In this document: one piece after another, positions 1 through 7,953 of the stretch | Layout: the number at the start of each line of letters is the position of its first letter | Position numbering within the stretch: the first letter of the stretch is position 1 | Made by a program: the position numbers and the translations under genes | Source: Accumulibacter sp. | Lineage (GTDB): Bacteria > Pseudomonadota > Gammaproteobacteria > Burkholderiales > Rhodocyclaceae | Direction of reading: 5' to 3' | Assembly (NCBI GenBank): GCA_031267455.1 | Contig: JAIRZC010000247.1 | Span: 1 to 12,195 of the forward strand | Length of the DNA: 12,195 nucleotides | The notes under the pieces: model-generated | The model's database searches: none | The model's input: the letters and a program-made list of their open reading frames with translations, nothing else | Told to the model about the DNA's origin: nothing

Positions 1-1
1 C

Positions 2-1471
2 GATGTGCACGGGATGCTTTGGGTCGACGCGTGGAACCAGTGCCGCCGCATCTTTTCGTATACCAATCACACGCTGATGCCCGAAGCGCTCGAAACCTGG
101 CCGGTCAATCTGATGATTCGTCTGTTGCCGCGCCATATGCGCATCATTTTTCAGATCAACCAGGAATTTCTGAGCGAGGTTTCCCAGCGCTTTCCGGGCG
201 ACATCGACCTTCTCCGACGCGTCTCGATGATCGACGATGCGGACGGTGGCGAGGACAACAAGCGGATACGCATGTCTCACCTGTGCATCGTCGGAAGTCA
301 GCGCGTCAATGGCGTATCGCGACTGCATTCCGACCTGATGGTCGAGACGATTTTCGCGGATTTCGCGCGGCTTTATCCCGAGCGTTTCCACAACAAGACG
401 AATGGTGTCACGCCGCGCCGGTGGCTCGCGCAGGCGAACCGGGATTTCGGCGCTCTACTCGACGAAAAGATCGGCAAGGGCTGGCGTTACGACCTCGACC
501 GAATCGAAAGGATCCGCGAATTCGGCGACGACCCCGATTTTCGCCAACGCTTTGCGGAAATCAAGCACGCGAACAAGCAGCGGCTCGCGGACTACATCCG
601 CGACAAGACCGGGATCAGGACCTCGCCCGACAGTCTTTTCGATGTCCAGGTCAAGCGTATACACGAATACAAGCGGCAACTCCTCAATGTGCTGCATGTC
701 ATCGCGCGCTACAACGCGCTTCTCCACGGGAGGGCGGACGACGCGCCGCCGCGGTGCGTCATCTTCGCCGGGAAGGCCGCGTCGTCCTACGCGATGGCAA
801 AGCTGATCATCCGCCTGATCCATGACGTCGCCCAAGTCGTCAATAACGACCGGCGCATCCGCGATCGTCTCAAGGTCGTCTTTGTGCCAAACTACGGTGT
901 TTCGATCGCGGAACTCATCATTCCGGCCGCCGATCTCTCCGAGCAGATTTCAATGGCCGGAACCGAGGCTTCGGGTACCGGAAATATGAAGCTTTCGCTC
1001 AACGGCGCCTTGACGATAGGCACAGAGGATGGCGCAAACATCGAGATTCGCGACGCGGTCGGCGCGGAAAACATTTTCGTTTTCGGGAATAACGCGGCGC
1101 AGATACGGGATATCCGGCGCTCCAATTACGATCCTCACGGGATCTGCGCAAACACGCCGGAACTCAACGAGGTACTAAGCCGGATTGACGGCGGTTTTTT
1201 CTCTCCGGGCGAAAACCGGCGTTATCACGCCATCTTCAATTCGCTCGTCAACTACGGTGATCATTACATGCTGCTCGCCGATTATGCCGATTACATCGAG
1301 GCGCAGAAAAACGTCGACCGGCTTTTCAGGAATCCTGACGAGTGGCGCCGGAAAGCGATCCTCAATGTCGCCGGGATGGGGGTTTTTTCATCAGACCATA
1401 CGATCCGCGAATACGCCGTCGACAGCTGGAACATGGCATCCGCCCTCAAGAAGAGCGCCGATGCTCGATGA
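2..1471 (+). CDS. glgP: Glycogen/maltodextrin phosphorylase, 3' part (5' end outside window)
   Basis: GT35 phosphorylase, which releases glucose-1-phosphate from the non-reducing ends of alpha-1,4-glucan using pyridoxal phosphate (PLP). The frame is open at the left edge, so the GTG at base 5 is not a start. About 489 residues are visible, roughly the C-terminal 60% of a family that is usually about 800-840 residues. Visible landmarks are YTNHTL near the edge (active-site His, codon 68-70), the phosphate/substrate-contacting DVQVKRIHEYKRQ stretch around base 650, and the PLP-lysine signature EASGTGNMKLSLNG (Lys codon 989-991). The C-terminal Rossmann half looks complete, and the gene ends at TGA 1469-1471. 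It overlaps glgB by 11 bases, so it is probably translated from the same mRNA. The choice between glycogen and maltodextrin as main substrate cannot be settled here; the glg neighbours favour glycogen. Confidence 0.96.
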   Translation, partial: DVHGMLWVDAWNQCRRIFSYTNHTLMPEALETWPVNLMIRLLPRHMRIIFQINQEFLSEVSQRFPGDIDLLRRVSMIDDADGGEDNKRIRMSHLCIVGSQRVNGVSRLHSDLMVETIFADFARLYPERFHNKTNGVTPRRWLAQANRDFGALLDEKIGKGWRYDLDRIERIREFGDDPDFRQRFAEIKHANKQRLADYIRDKTGIRTSPDSLFDVQVKRIHEYKRQLLNVLHVIARYNALLHGRADDAPPRCVIFAGKAASSYAMAKLIIRLIHDVAQVVNNDRRIRDRLKVVFVPNYGVSIAELIIPAADLSEQISMAGTEASGTGNMKLSLNGALTIGTEDGANIEIRDAVGAENIFVFGNNAAQIRDIRRSNYDPHGICANTPELNEVLSRIDGGFFSPGENRRYHAIFNSLVNYGDHYMLLADYADYIEAQKNVDRLFRNPDEWRRKAILNVAGMGVFSSDHTIREYAVDSWNMASALKKSADAR

Positions 1472-3707
1472 GGCCGACATCCTCGCGCTTTCGCGCGGGG
1501 AGCACGGCGACCCATTCGCCGTGCTCGGTGTCCATGCCGATGCTGAAGGAGAATTCAGTCTGCGCAGCTTTCAGCCGGGTGCAAAAGCCGTTTTCGCCAT
1601 CCATCCCAATACGGGAAATGTCCTCGCAACGCTTTTGCGACGGAGGACGCGCGAAGGCGATTCAGGGCTTTTCGAGGGTGTCTTGCCGAAACACCGCGGG
1701 CTTGGAAAACCGCGCGCGAAAAATCATCCGAACCTTCCACACGGCATCGCGAACGTTCCACCTGCGTATCGCCTGAAAATCGTCTGGCCCAACGGCGCCC
1801 AGGAAACCGACGATCCTTACCATTTTCCCCCGCTTCTCGGCGAACTCGATGTTTGGCTATTGGCCGAGGGCTTGCACTTGCGCCCTTTCGAACAACTCGG
1901 CGCGCATGTCAGGAAGATCGATGGTGTCAAGGGAACGGTCTTCGCGGTTTGGGCGCCCAATGCCCTGCGTGTCAGTGTCGTCGGCGATTTCAATTCCTGG
2001 GACGGTCTTCGCCATCCGATGCGTCTGCGCCGCGAATGCGGTGTCTGGGAAATCTTCCTGCCCGGCATTCTGCCGGGCGAACGCTACAAATACGAGATAC
2101 GCGCGCGCGATGGTCGTCTCCTCCCGCAAAAGGCAGATCCCTACGCCTTTGCGACTGAAATGCGGCCCGCAACGGCATCCATCGTCCATGATCTCCCGTC
2201 AAAGCCGGAACTGCCACCCCGATCAGACGCGGTCGAATCGCTACGATCTCCCGTTTCGATCTATGAAGTGCATCTTGCCTCATGGCGCAAGGATACTTCC
2301 GGCGGATTCCCGAACTGGGAGAGAATCTCGGAAACGCTGATTCCCTATGTCGCCGACCTCGGGTTTACGCATATCGAACTTTTGCCTATCGCCGAATATC
2401 CCCTCGACGACTCCTGGGGTTATCAACCGCTCTCCCTCTACGCGCCGACTGCGCGTTTTGGTGCGCCGGAGGGGTTTCGAGGCTTTATATCCGCATGCCA
2501 TGCCGCCGGAATCAAAGTTATCGCCGATTGGGTTCCGGGACATTTCCCGTCCGATGCGCACGGACTTGCGCGCTTCGATGGATCGGCGCTTTACGAATGC
2601 GCCGACCCTCGCGAAGGTCTGCATCAGGATTGGGGCACGCTGATCTACAATTTCGGGCGGCGCGAAGTCCTCAATTATCTCGTCGGCAGCGCGTTGTTCT
2701 GGATCGAGCGCTATGGCCTCGACGGGTTGCGGGTCGACGCGGTCGCATCGATGCTCTACCGCGATTACAGCCGCAAGGAAGGTGAGTGGATACCTAACAT
2801 CCACGGTGGCCGCGAAAACATCGAGGCCATCGATTTTCTGCGGCGAGTCAACGAAGTGATCGGCCGCGAATGTCCCTGGGCCATTACCTTTGCCGAGGAA
2901 TCGACCGCGTGGCCGTCGGTCAGCCGTCCGCCCTCGATGGGCGGACTTGGCTTCCACTATAAATGGAACATGGGTTGGATGCACGATGTACTCGACTACA
3001 TGGCGCGCGACCCGATACATCGCCGCTATCATCACAACCGTTTGACCTTCGGACTGCTCTACGCCTTTTCCGAAAACTTCATCCTTCCGCTTTCCCACGA
3101 CGAGGTCGTCCACGGCAAGAGATCGTTGATTGGGAAAATGGCGGGCGATTACTGGCAAAAATTTGCGAACCTGCGTGCGCTCTACGCCTTCATGTGGGCA
3201 CACCCGGGGAAGAAGCTCCTGTTCATGGGTGATGAATTTGCCCAGTGGAACGAATGGAATTTCGCGGGTACGCTTGAATGGGAACTGCTTGAGTTCCCGC
3301 TGCATGGCGGTATCCGGCATCTCCTGCGAGACCTGAACGCTTTTTATCGTGCCGCACCCGCGCTTCATGAAATCGATTTCGAGTCTGCGGGTTTCGAATG
3401 GATTTCAGCCGACGACGTCGATAATTCGGTGATCGCCTTTGCGCGTTACGCGCGTGATCGTTCTCGTGTGGTCATCTGTGTCTGCAATTTCACGCCGATC
3501 GTCCGGCACGCTTACCGTATCGGCGTTCCCAGCCCCGGGACCTATCGCGAGCGAATCAATACGGATTCGCTCCATTATGGCGGAAGCAATGTCGGAACAC
3601 CTTTCGGTGCGGCATACGCCGACCGTGTTCCCTTCCACGGTCGCGAACACTCCATCGAAATCACGTTGCCGCCGCTCGCGGCAATCCTGTTCGAATGGGA
3701 GCGCTGA
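1461..3707 (+). CDS. glgB: 1,4-alpha-glucan branching enzyme
   Basis: GH13 branching enzyme of 748 aa. It cuts an alpha-1,4 chain and rejoins it through an alpha-1,6 bond during glycogen synthesis in the cytoplasm. The ATG at 1461 gives the usual N-terminus (ALSRGEHGDPFAVLG), so the open frame further upstream is not used. Domain order is the N1 beta-sandwich (about 1-125), CBM48 (about 145-255), the GH13 barrel (about 265-640) and the C-terminal beta domain. Catalytic residues are D426 (in DGLRVDAVAS), E479 (in AEES) and D547 (in SHDEVVHGKRS). Their spacing of 53 and 68 residues matches E. coli D405/E458/D526. The +21 offset comes from an insertion in N1 near residues 80-105. The conserved YEH-x-DPR motif reads YECADPR here, with Cys380 in place of His. 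The start overlaps the end of glgP by 11 bases and has only a weak purine-rich stretch before it, which suggests coupled translation. Confidence 0.98.
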   Translation: MLDEADILALSRGEHGDPFAVLGVHADAEGEFSLRSFQPGAKAVFAIHPNTGNVLATLLRRRTREGDSGLFEGVLPKHRGLGKPRAKNHPNLPHGIANVPPAYRLKIVWPNGAQETDDPYHFPPLLGELDVWLLAEGLHLRPFEQLGAHVRKIDGVKGTVFAVWAPNALRVSVVGDFNSWDGLRHPMRLRRECGVWEIFLPGILPGERYKYEIRARDGRLLPQKADPYAFATEMRPATASIVHDLPSKPELPPRSDAVESLRSPVSIYEVHLASWRKDTSGGFPNWERISETLIPYVADLGFTHIELLPIAEYPLDDSWGYQPLSLYAPTARFGAPEGFRGFISACHAAGIKVIADWVPGHFPSDAHGLARFDGSALYECADPREGLHQDWGTLIYNFGRREVLNYLVGSALFWIERYGLDGLRVDAVASMLYRDYSRKEGEWIPNIHGGRENIEAIDFLRRVNEVIGRECPWAITFAEESTAWPSVSRPPSMGGLGFHYKWNMGWMHDVLDYMARDPIHRRYHHNRLTFGLLYAFSENFILPLSHDEVVHGKRSLIGKMAGDYWQKFANLRALYAFMWAHPGKKLLFMGDEFAQWNEWNFAGTLEWELLEFPLHGGIRHLLRDLNAFYRAAPALHEIDFESAGFEWISADDVDNSVIAFARYARDRSRVVICVCNFTPIVRHAYRIGVPSPGTYRERINTDSLHYGGSNVGTPFGAAYADRVPFHGREHSIEITLPPLAAILFEWER

Positions 3708-5710
3708 TGCGCGAGATCGCTCTCTCTGAAGGCTGCCCCTGGCCGCTTGGCGCGACTCCCGGCGAGCATGGCGTCAATTTCGCGCTGTTTTCGGCGCACG
3801 CCGAATGCGTCGAGCTTTGCGTCTTTGAAATCGGCGTAATGCGCACGGCCTTCCTCCCCGGTCATACCGACCACGTCTGGCACGGTTATTTTCATGGCGC
3901 CGGGCCGGGTCTCGAATACGCCTACCGCGTCTGGGGGCCGCGCGGGCCGGGACATCGTTTCAATCCGGATCGCCTGCTTGTCGACCCCTACGCGCGAGAT
4001 CTGGTGGGCGATTTTTCCTATACGGGCGGCAACGCGGCTCTGCCGCTGAGATGCCGCGTTACCGCTGACAGCTTCGACTGGGATGACGATGAACCTCCCA
4101 GGATTCGTCCTGAAGACTCGCTTCTTTATGAGATTCATGTCGGGGGGGGCACGCGATTGCACCCGGACATTCCAGAAGCTTTGCGCGGAACTTACGCCGG
4201 TCTCGCGTCAGAAGCGATGATCCGGCATTGCAAGCGCCTCGGCGTCACGGCGCTTACCCTTTTGCCGATCCAGTATTTTCTCGACGAGGAGCGTCTTGGG
4301 CGGCGAGGTCTCAGGAATTACTGGGGATATAATACACTCGCATATTTTGTCCCGTCGTCGCGTTATGCGAAGAAAGGAAGTTCGCAGGAGCGCGGCGGTA
4401 CCGTTCGCGAATTCCGCTCAATGGTCAAGACACTCCACGCCGCGGGGATCGAAGTCATCCTCGACATGGTATTCAATCACACGGCTGAAACCGACGCATT
4501 AGGCCCGACGATTTCGTTCCGGGGAATCGACAACCTTTCCTACTATCGCCATCCGCCGAATGCGCCGGACGATTACGAAAACTTCAGCGGTTGCGGAAAC
4601 ACCCTTGATCTCGCTCATCCGCGTGTCCTGCAATTTGTCATGGATGCGCTTCGTTTCTGGGTTACCGAAATGCATGTCGACGGCTTCCGCTTCGATCTTG
4701 CCGTCTCGCTCATCCGCGATAGCGCCTTTCTGGCCGCTGTTGCTCAAGACCCCATCCTTTCGCGCGTCAAACTGATTGCTGAGCCCTGGGACCTCGGCCC
4801 CGACGGTTACCGGCTTGGCAGGTTTCCCTTGGGGTGGAGTGAGTGGAATGATCGTTTCCGTGACGATGCGCGCATGTTCTGGCTGACGCGAGGAGTCGGC
4901 GCGGGCCGCCTCGCGCAACGCCTCGCGGGTTCCGGAGAAATCTTCCGGCATGGCGGGAGGGCGCCTTGTGCGAGCGTCAATTTCATTGCGGTCCACGACG
5001 GCTTTACGCTTCGTGACCTCGTCAGCTTCAACGCAAAGCATAATGAGCAGAACGGCGAAAATAACCACGACGGGAGCGACAATAATTTTTCGTGGAATTG
5101 CGGCGAAGAAGGCGAAAGCGCCGCCCCCGGTGTCCTTATCCGCCGCGGTCGTCTGGCGCGCGCGATCCTGGCGACGCTTTTCATGGCGCAAGGTCTTCCC
5201 CTGCTCCAGGGCGGTGACGAACTTGGACGTACACAATCGGGCAACAACAATACTTACTGTCAGGATAATCCACTGACGTGGATCGACTGGAAGAATGCTG
5301 ACAGCACACTGATCGAATTCACTGCGCGCCTCTCTTTCCTGCGCCGGCGTTTTTTCCAGACGCGCCGACGCACATGGCTTTCGGGGAAAGCTGAGGCTTT
5401 GGGACGCGACGTCGTTTGGTGGCATCCCGATGGACGCGAGATGCGTACCGAGGACTGGGATTCAGGAAGCGGCGATTTTCTCGGATGTCAGCTCGCACCG
5501 CTTTCCGGCGAAAGCGATTTCCTGCTGATCCTGATGAACCGCGCTTCCGATGCCATCGAAGTTCGCTTGCCTCCGGGAGGTTGGCGCACACTCTGCGACA
5601 CGGCATCGGATACTCCTTTTGCCGGAGAAGACGGAGGAAATCCATGTCGCCTGGATGCTTACACCGTCAAGCTTCTCTCCCGGCGCGCGCGGGATTCCAG
5701 GCAAGAATGA
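3707..5710 (+). CDS. glgX: Glycogen debranching enzyme (isoamylase type)
   Basis: GH13_11 debranching enzyme of 667 aa (E. coli GlgX is 657). It hydrolyses the alpha-1,6 bonds of short stubs left by GlgP. An N-terminal CBM48-like domain (about 5-100, PWPLGATPGEHGVNFALFSAHA) is followed by the barrel. The catalytic set is D330 (in DGFRFDLA), E359 (in AEPWDLGPDGY) and D431 (in AVHDGFTLRD). The E-to-D spacing of 72 equals that in E. coli GlgX. I chose the ATG at 3707 because it overlaps the glgB stop as TGATG and has GGGAG five bases upstream (3697-3701). An in-frame ATG at 3695 would add only four residues and lies inside glgB. The usual HVKG-hydrophobic-T motif reads HVGGGT because of a G8 tract at 4142-4149. 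The gene overlaps malQ by four bases (ATGA). Confidence 0.97.
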   Translation: MREIALSEGCPWPLGATPGEHGVNFALFSAHAECVELCVFEIGVMRTAFLPGHTDHVWHGYFHGAGPGLEYAYRVWGPRGPGHRFNPDRLLVDPYARDLVGDFSYTGGNAALPLRCRVTADSFDWDDDEPPRIRPEDSLLYEIHVGGGTRLHPDIPEALRGTYAGLASEAMIRHCKRLGVTALTLLPIQYFLDEERLGRRGLRNYWGYNTLAYFVPSSRYAKKGSSQERGGTVREFRSMVKTLHAAGIEVILDMVFNHTAETDALGPTISFRGIDNLSYYRHPPNAPDDYENFSGCGNTLDLAHPRVLQFVMDALRFWVTEMHVDGFRFDLAVSLIRDSAFLAAVAQDPILSRVKLIAEPWDLGPDGYRLGRFPLGWSEWNDRFRDDARMFWLTRGVGAGRLAQRLAGSGEIFRHGGRAPCASVNFIAVHDGFTLRDLVSFNAKHNEQNGENNHDGSDNNFSWNCGEEGESAAPGVLIRRGRLARAILATLFMAQGLPLLQGGDELGRTQSGNNNTYCQDNPLTWIDWKNADSTLIEFTARLSFLRRRFFQTRRRTWLSGKAEALGRDVVWWHPDGREMRTEDWDSGSGDFLGCQLAPLSGESDFLLILMNRASDAIEVRLPPGGWRTLCDTASDTPFAGEDGGNPCRLDAYTVKLLSRRARDSRQE

Positions 5711-7230
5711 GCGCCCGACGCGCGAGCGGCATCCTTTTGCATCCAACCTCGCTGCCCGGACCACACGGCTCGGGCGACTTGGGGGCATCGGCTTATCACT
5801 TTGTCGACTGGCTCGCCGCAGGTCGCCAATCGCTTTGGCAGGTTTTGCCGCTTTCCGGTATCGGGCCGGGCAATTCACCGTACATGTCGCCATCGGTCTT
5901 CGCCGGAAACGAGATGCTCATCGCGCTGGCCCCGCTCAAGGAGTCCACCTGGCTGAGCGATGAGGAAATACTCCCCGAGTCGGACCTTGACGAAGCGCGC
6001 GTCGACTTTTCCGCAGTCAAAATATTCCGTGAGACGCGCCTTCGCCTCGCCGCGAAGCGCTTCTTCGCAAAATCGCGCGAGGCGGAAGATTTCGTCGCCT
6101 TTTGCGACAAATCGCGGGATTGGCTCGACGATTACGCGCTTTTCAAGGCGCTCGATAAAAAATACACTGGAAATATCTGGCAGGACTGGCCCGACTCGAT
6201 CGCGGCACGTGAGAAATCCGCAATCGACTCGGCGCGGCTTGATCTTTCGGATGAAATCGACTTCTGGAAGTTTTGCCAGTGGCGCTTTTTCACGCAATGG
6301 GCATTGCTCAAGCGCTACGCAAACGAACACGGCGTCCGCATCATCGGCGACCTTCCGATTTTCGTCGATTCGCACAGCGCTGATGTGTGGGCGCACCGCG
6401 CGCTCTTCGACCTGAACGCTGACGGGCGCCCGCGCGTCGTGTCCGGTGTGCCGCCCGATTATTTCAGCGCGACGGGACAACGATGGGGAACGCCTCTCTA
6501 TGCCTGGTCGGCACACAAGGAAAGCCGCTATTCGTGGTGGATTGCCCGCCTGCTCGCTGTGTTGCGTCTCTGCGACCTCGTCCGAATCGACCACTTTCGC
6601 GGTTTCGAATCCTACTGGGAAATTCCTGCCGACGCGCCGAACGCCATCGGTGGGCGTTGGCTTTCCGGACCCGGCGCTGGTTTTTTCGACGCCTTTGAAC
6701 CCGAGCTAAAAAAAGCGAGGGGCGAAAATGCGCCTTTTCGCATCATTGCCGAAGATTTGGGCGAAATCACCGACGCAACACGCGCTCTGAGAAAATCGAT
6801 CGGATTACCCGGAATGCGCATCTTGCAATTCGCTTTCGATGGACACGCTGACAATCCTTATCTGCCTCACAACTTCGACGAAACCCGTACGGTTGTCTAC
6901 ACAGGGACGCACGACAACGACACGACGGTAGGCTGGTGGGAAAGTTTGGACGCGCATTGTCGGGATTATGTCCTCCGTTACCTTTGCAGCGACGGAAAGG
7001 AAATTCACTGGGATATGATACGCGCCGCGATGGCCTCCGTCGCCGAATTTGCCGTCATTCCGATGCAGGATGTCCTCGGCCTCGGCGCGGAACACCGGAT
7101 GAACCGTCCGGGCGGAGAGACAGGCTGCTGGGAGTGGCGCTTTACCTGGAGCAAGGTTACACCACGCCACGCTGGACGTCTCGCCGAATTTGCCGATATC
7201 TACGGGCGACAGGCGTTTTTCGGAAGATAG
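5707..7230 (+). CDS. malQ: 4-alpha-glucanotransferase (amylomaltase)
   Basis: GH77 disproportionating enzyme of 507 aa, the usual length of the short bacterial form. It moves maltosyl and longer glucan units between maltodextrins, turning the short products of GlgX and GlgP into chains the phosphorylase can use. The N-terminus is typical (SGILLHPTSLPGPHGSGDLG, then the aromatic-rich QSLWQVLPL and GNSPYMSPS). Catalytic residues are D295 (in RIDHFRGFESYWEIP), E349 (in IIAEDLGEIT) and D403 (in YTGTHDNDTTVGWW). The start ATG at 5707 overlaps the glgX stop as ATGA and has a weak AGG five bases before it, so translation is probably coupled to glgX. It is the last gene of the glg operon, with the oppositely oriented merR beginning 66 bases downstream. 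Confidence 0.97.
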   Translation: MSARRASGILLHPTSLPGPHGSGDLGASAYHFVDWLAAGRQSLWQVLPLSGIGPGNSPYMSPSVFAGNEMLIALAPLKESTWLSDEEILPESDLDEARVDFSAVKIFRETRLRLAAKRFFAKSREAEDFVAFCDKSRDWLDDYALFKALDKKYTGNIWQDWPDSIAAREKSAIDSARLDLSDEIDFWKFCQWRFFTQWALLKRYANEHGVRIIGDLPIFVDSHSADVWAHRALFDLNADGRPRVVSGVPPDYFSATGQRWGTPLYAWSAHKESRYSWWIARLLAVLRLCDLVRIDHFRGFESYWEIPADAPNAIGGRWLSGPGAGFFDAFEPELKKARGENAPFRIIAEDLGEITDATRALRKSIGLPGMRILQFAFDGHADNPYLPHNFDETRTVVYTGTHDNDTTVGWWESLDAHCRDYVLRYLCSDGKEIHWDMIRAAMASVAEFAVIPMQDVLGLGAEHRMNRPGGETGCWEWRFTWSKVTPRHAGRLAEFADIYGRQAFFGR

Positions 7231-7296
7231 AGCGCTTTTCGTTCAGGCGTTTGCCCAAGAGAATATCAAGCTTCCATGGGCCGAAGCGAAAAACAT
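7231..7296. other. Short convergent intergenic gap
   Basis: These 66 bases separate the ends of the glg operon (plus) and the rpmI-merR operon (minus). The only stem I find is GCTTC/GAAGC (7270-7274 with 7283-7287), with an eight-base loop and no U-run on the exit side of either strand. I therefore cannot support an intrinsic terminator. No tRNA or small ORF is apparent. Confidence 0.6.
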
Positions 7297-7656
7297 TCAG
7301 ACACTGAGCATCTCGATGACACTCTTGATCTCTTCACGCAGGGACTTGGACGCGTGGGCCGCCATCTGTTTTCCGGTCAGTTCGTCGAGGCGGCGAACCG
7401 CGCCGTTGAGCGTAAACCCTTCGACGCGGAGTAATTCCCGAATGCGCCGGATGAGGACGATTTCGTGGTGTTGGTAATAGCGCCGGTTTCCGCGGCGCTT
7501 GACCGGCTTGAGCTGGGAAAAATGCCCCTCCCAGTAACGGATCACGTAGGTTTCCACATCGCAGAGTTTGCTGACTTCGCCGATCGTGAAATAGCGTTTC
7601 GCCGGAATGGGAGGAAGACTTACATCCTCGGCTTTCTTATCAGATCGGGCTTCCAT
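7297..7656 (-). CDS. MerR-family DNA-binding protein linked to ihfA
   Basis: A 119-aa protein with a MerR winged helix-turn-helix at about 21-90 ([22 protein letters not shown], then RRGNRRYY and [13 protein letters not shown]). Only about 28 residues follow, enough for a dimerisation helix but not for the metal- or drug-sensing domain of classical MerR proteins. No cysteine cluster for metal binding is present; the only Cys (C32) is in the HTH. Proteins of this type lie directly after ihfA in many proteobacteria (for example next to himA in Pseudomonas aeruginosa), but I know of no established function. The ATG lies inside ihfA, giving a 17-base overlap, with GAGG about ten bases upstream within the ihfA coding sequence. 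It is the last gene of the minus-strand operon. Confidence 0.93.
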   Translation of the reverse strand: MEARSDKKAEDVSLPPIPAKRYFTIGEVSKLCDVETYVIRYWEGHFSQLKPVKRRGNRRYYQHHEIVLIRRIRELLRVEGFTLNGAVRRLDELTGKQMAAHASKSLREEIKSVIEMLSV

Positions 7657-7942
7657 CGTGAGATTGCCTCATCTCGGCCTTCAGCTTCTGACTTGCGTGG
7701 AAAGTAACGACGCGACGCGCGGTAATCGGAATTTTTTCACCGGTTTTTGGGTTTCTCCCCGGGCGCTGTGGTTTGTCGCGCAACTGAAAATTTCCGAAAC
7801 CCGAGAGCTTTACATGGTCGTTCTGCTCAAGGGCATCGCCGATTTCTTTGAAGAAAGCTTCGACCATATTTTTCGATTCGCGTTTGTTGAGACCGACTTT
7901 TTCAAACAACAGATCAGCGAGTTCCGCCTTGGTTAGCTTCAT
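7640..7942 (-). CDS. ihfA: Integration host factor, alpha subunit
   Basis: IHF alpha, 100 aa (E. coli 99). With IHF beta it forms the nucleoid protein that binds specific sites and bends DNA sharply, affecting recombination, replication and transcription. Recognisable stretches are [21 protein letters not shown] (dimer helices), VKLSGFGNF and the DNA-inserting arm [18 protein letters not shown]. Pro65, which intercalates in E. coli IHF, is kept. I chose the ATG at 7942 because it has AGGGAG four bases before it (7952-7947) and gives the normal family N-terminus. An ATG at 7957 that overlaps the pheT stop as ATGA would add five residues (MTGRQ). The gene follows pheT by 11 bases and its 3' end overlaps merR by 17. 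Confidence 0.97.
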   Translation of the reverse strand: MKLTKAELADLLFEKVGLNKRESKNMVEAFFKEIGDALEQNDHVKLSGFGNFQLRDKPQRPGRNPKTGEKIPITARRVVTFHASQKLKAEMRQSHDGSPI

Positions 7943-7946
7943 TTGT

Positions 7947-7952
7947 CTCCCT
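7947..7952 (-). promoter_or_regulatory. Ribosome binding site of ihfA (decides the start)
   Basis: AGGGAG on the minus strand, four bases before the ATG at 7942. This is better placed than anything in front of the alternative ATG at 7957, so it supports the shorter protein. Confidence 0.7.
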
Positions 7953-7953
7953 G

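Noticed and set aside
2280-3368. 362-codon open frame on the minus strand opposite glgB
   Set aside because: Mirror of a GC-rich coding gene; the translation matches no family I know and glgB in the other strand is complete.
3695-3706. Upstream ATG for GlgX adding MGAL
   Set aside because: The ATG at 3707 overlaps the glgB stop and has GGGAG at proper spacing; the upstream ATG has no binding site.
4499-5425. 308-codon open frame on the minus strand opposite glgX
   Set aside because: Lies entirely within glgX, which has intact catalytic motifs; composition is typical of an antisense shadow.
7231-7296. tRNA gene after merR, as seen in some proteobacteria
   Set aside because: The gap is shorter than a tRNA gene (66 bases) and shows no cloverleaf arms.
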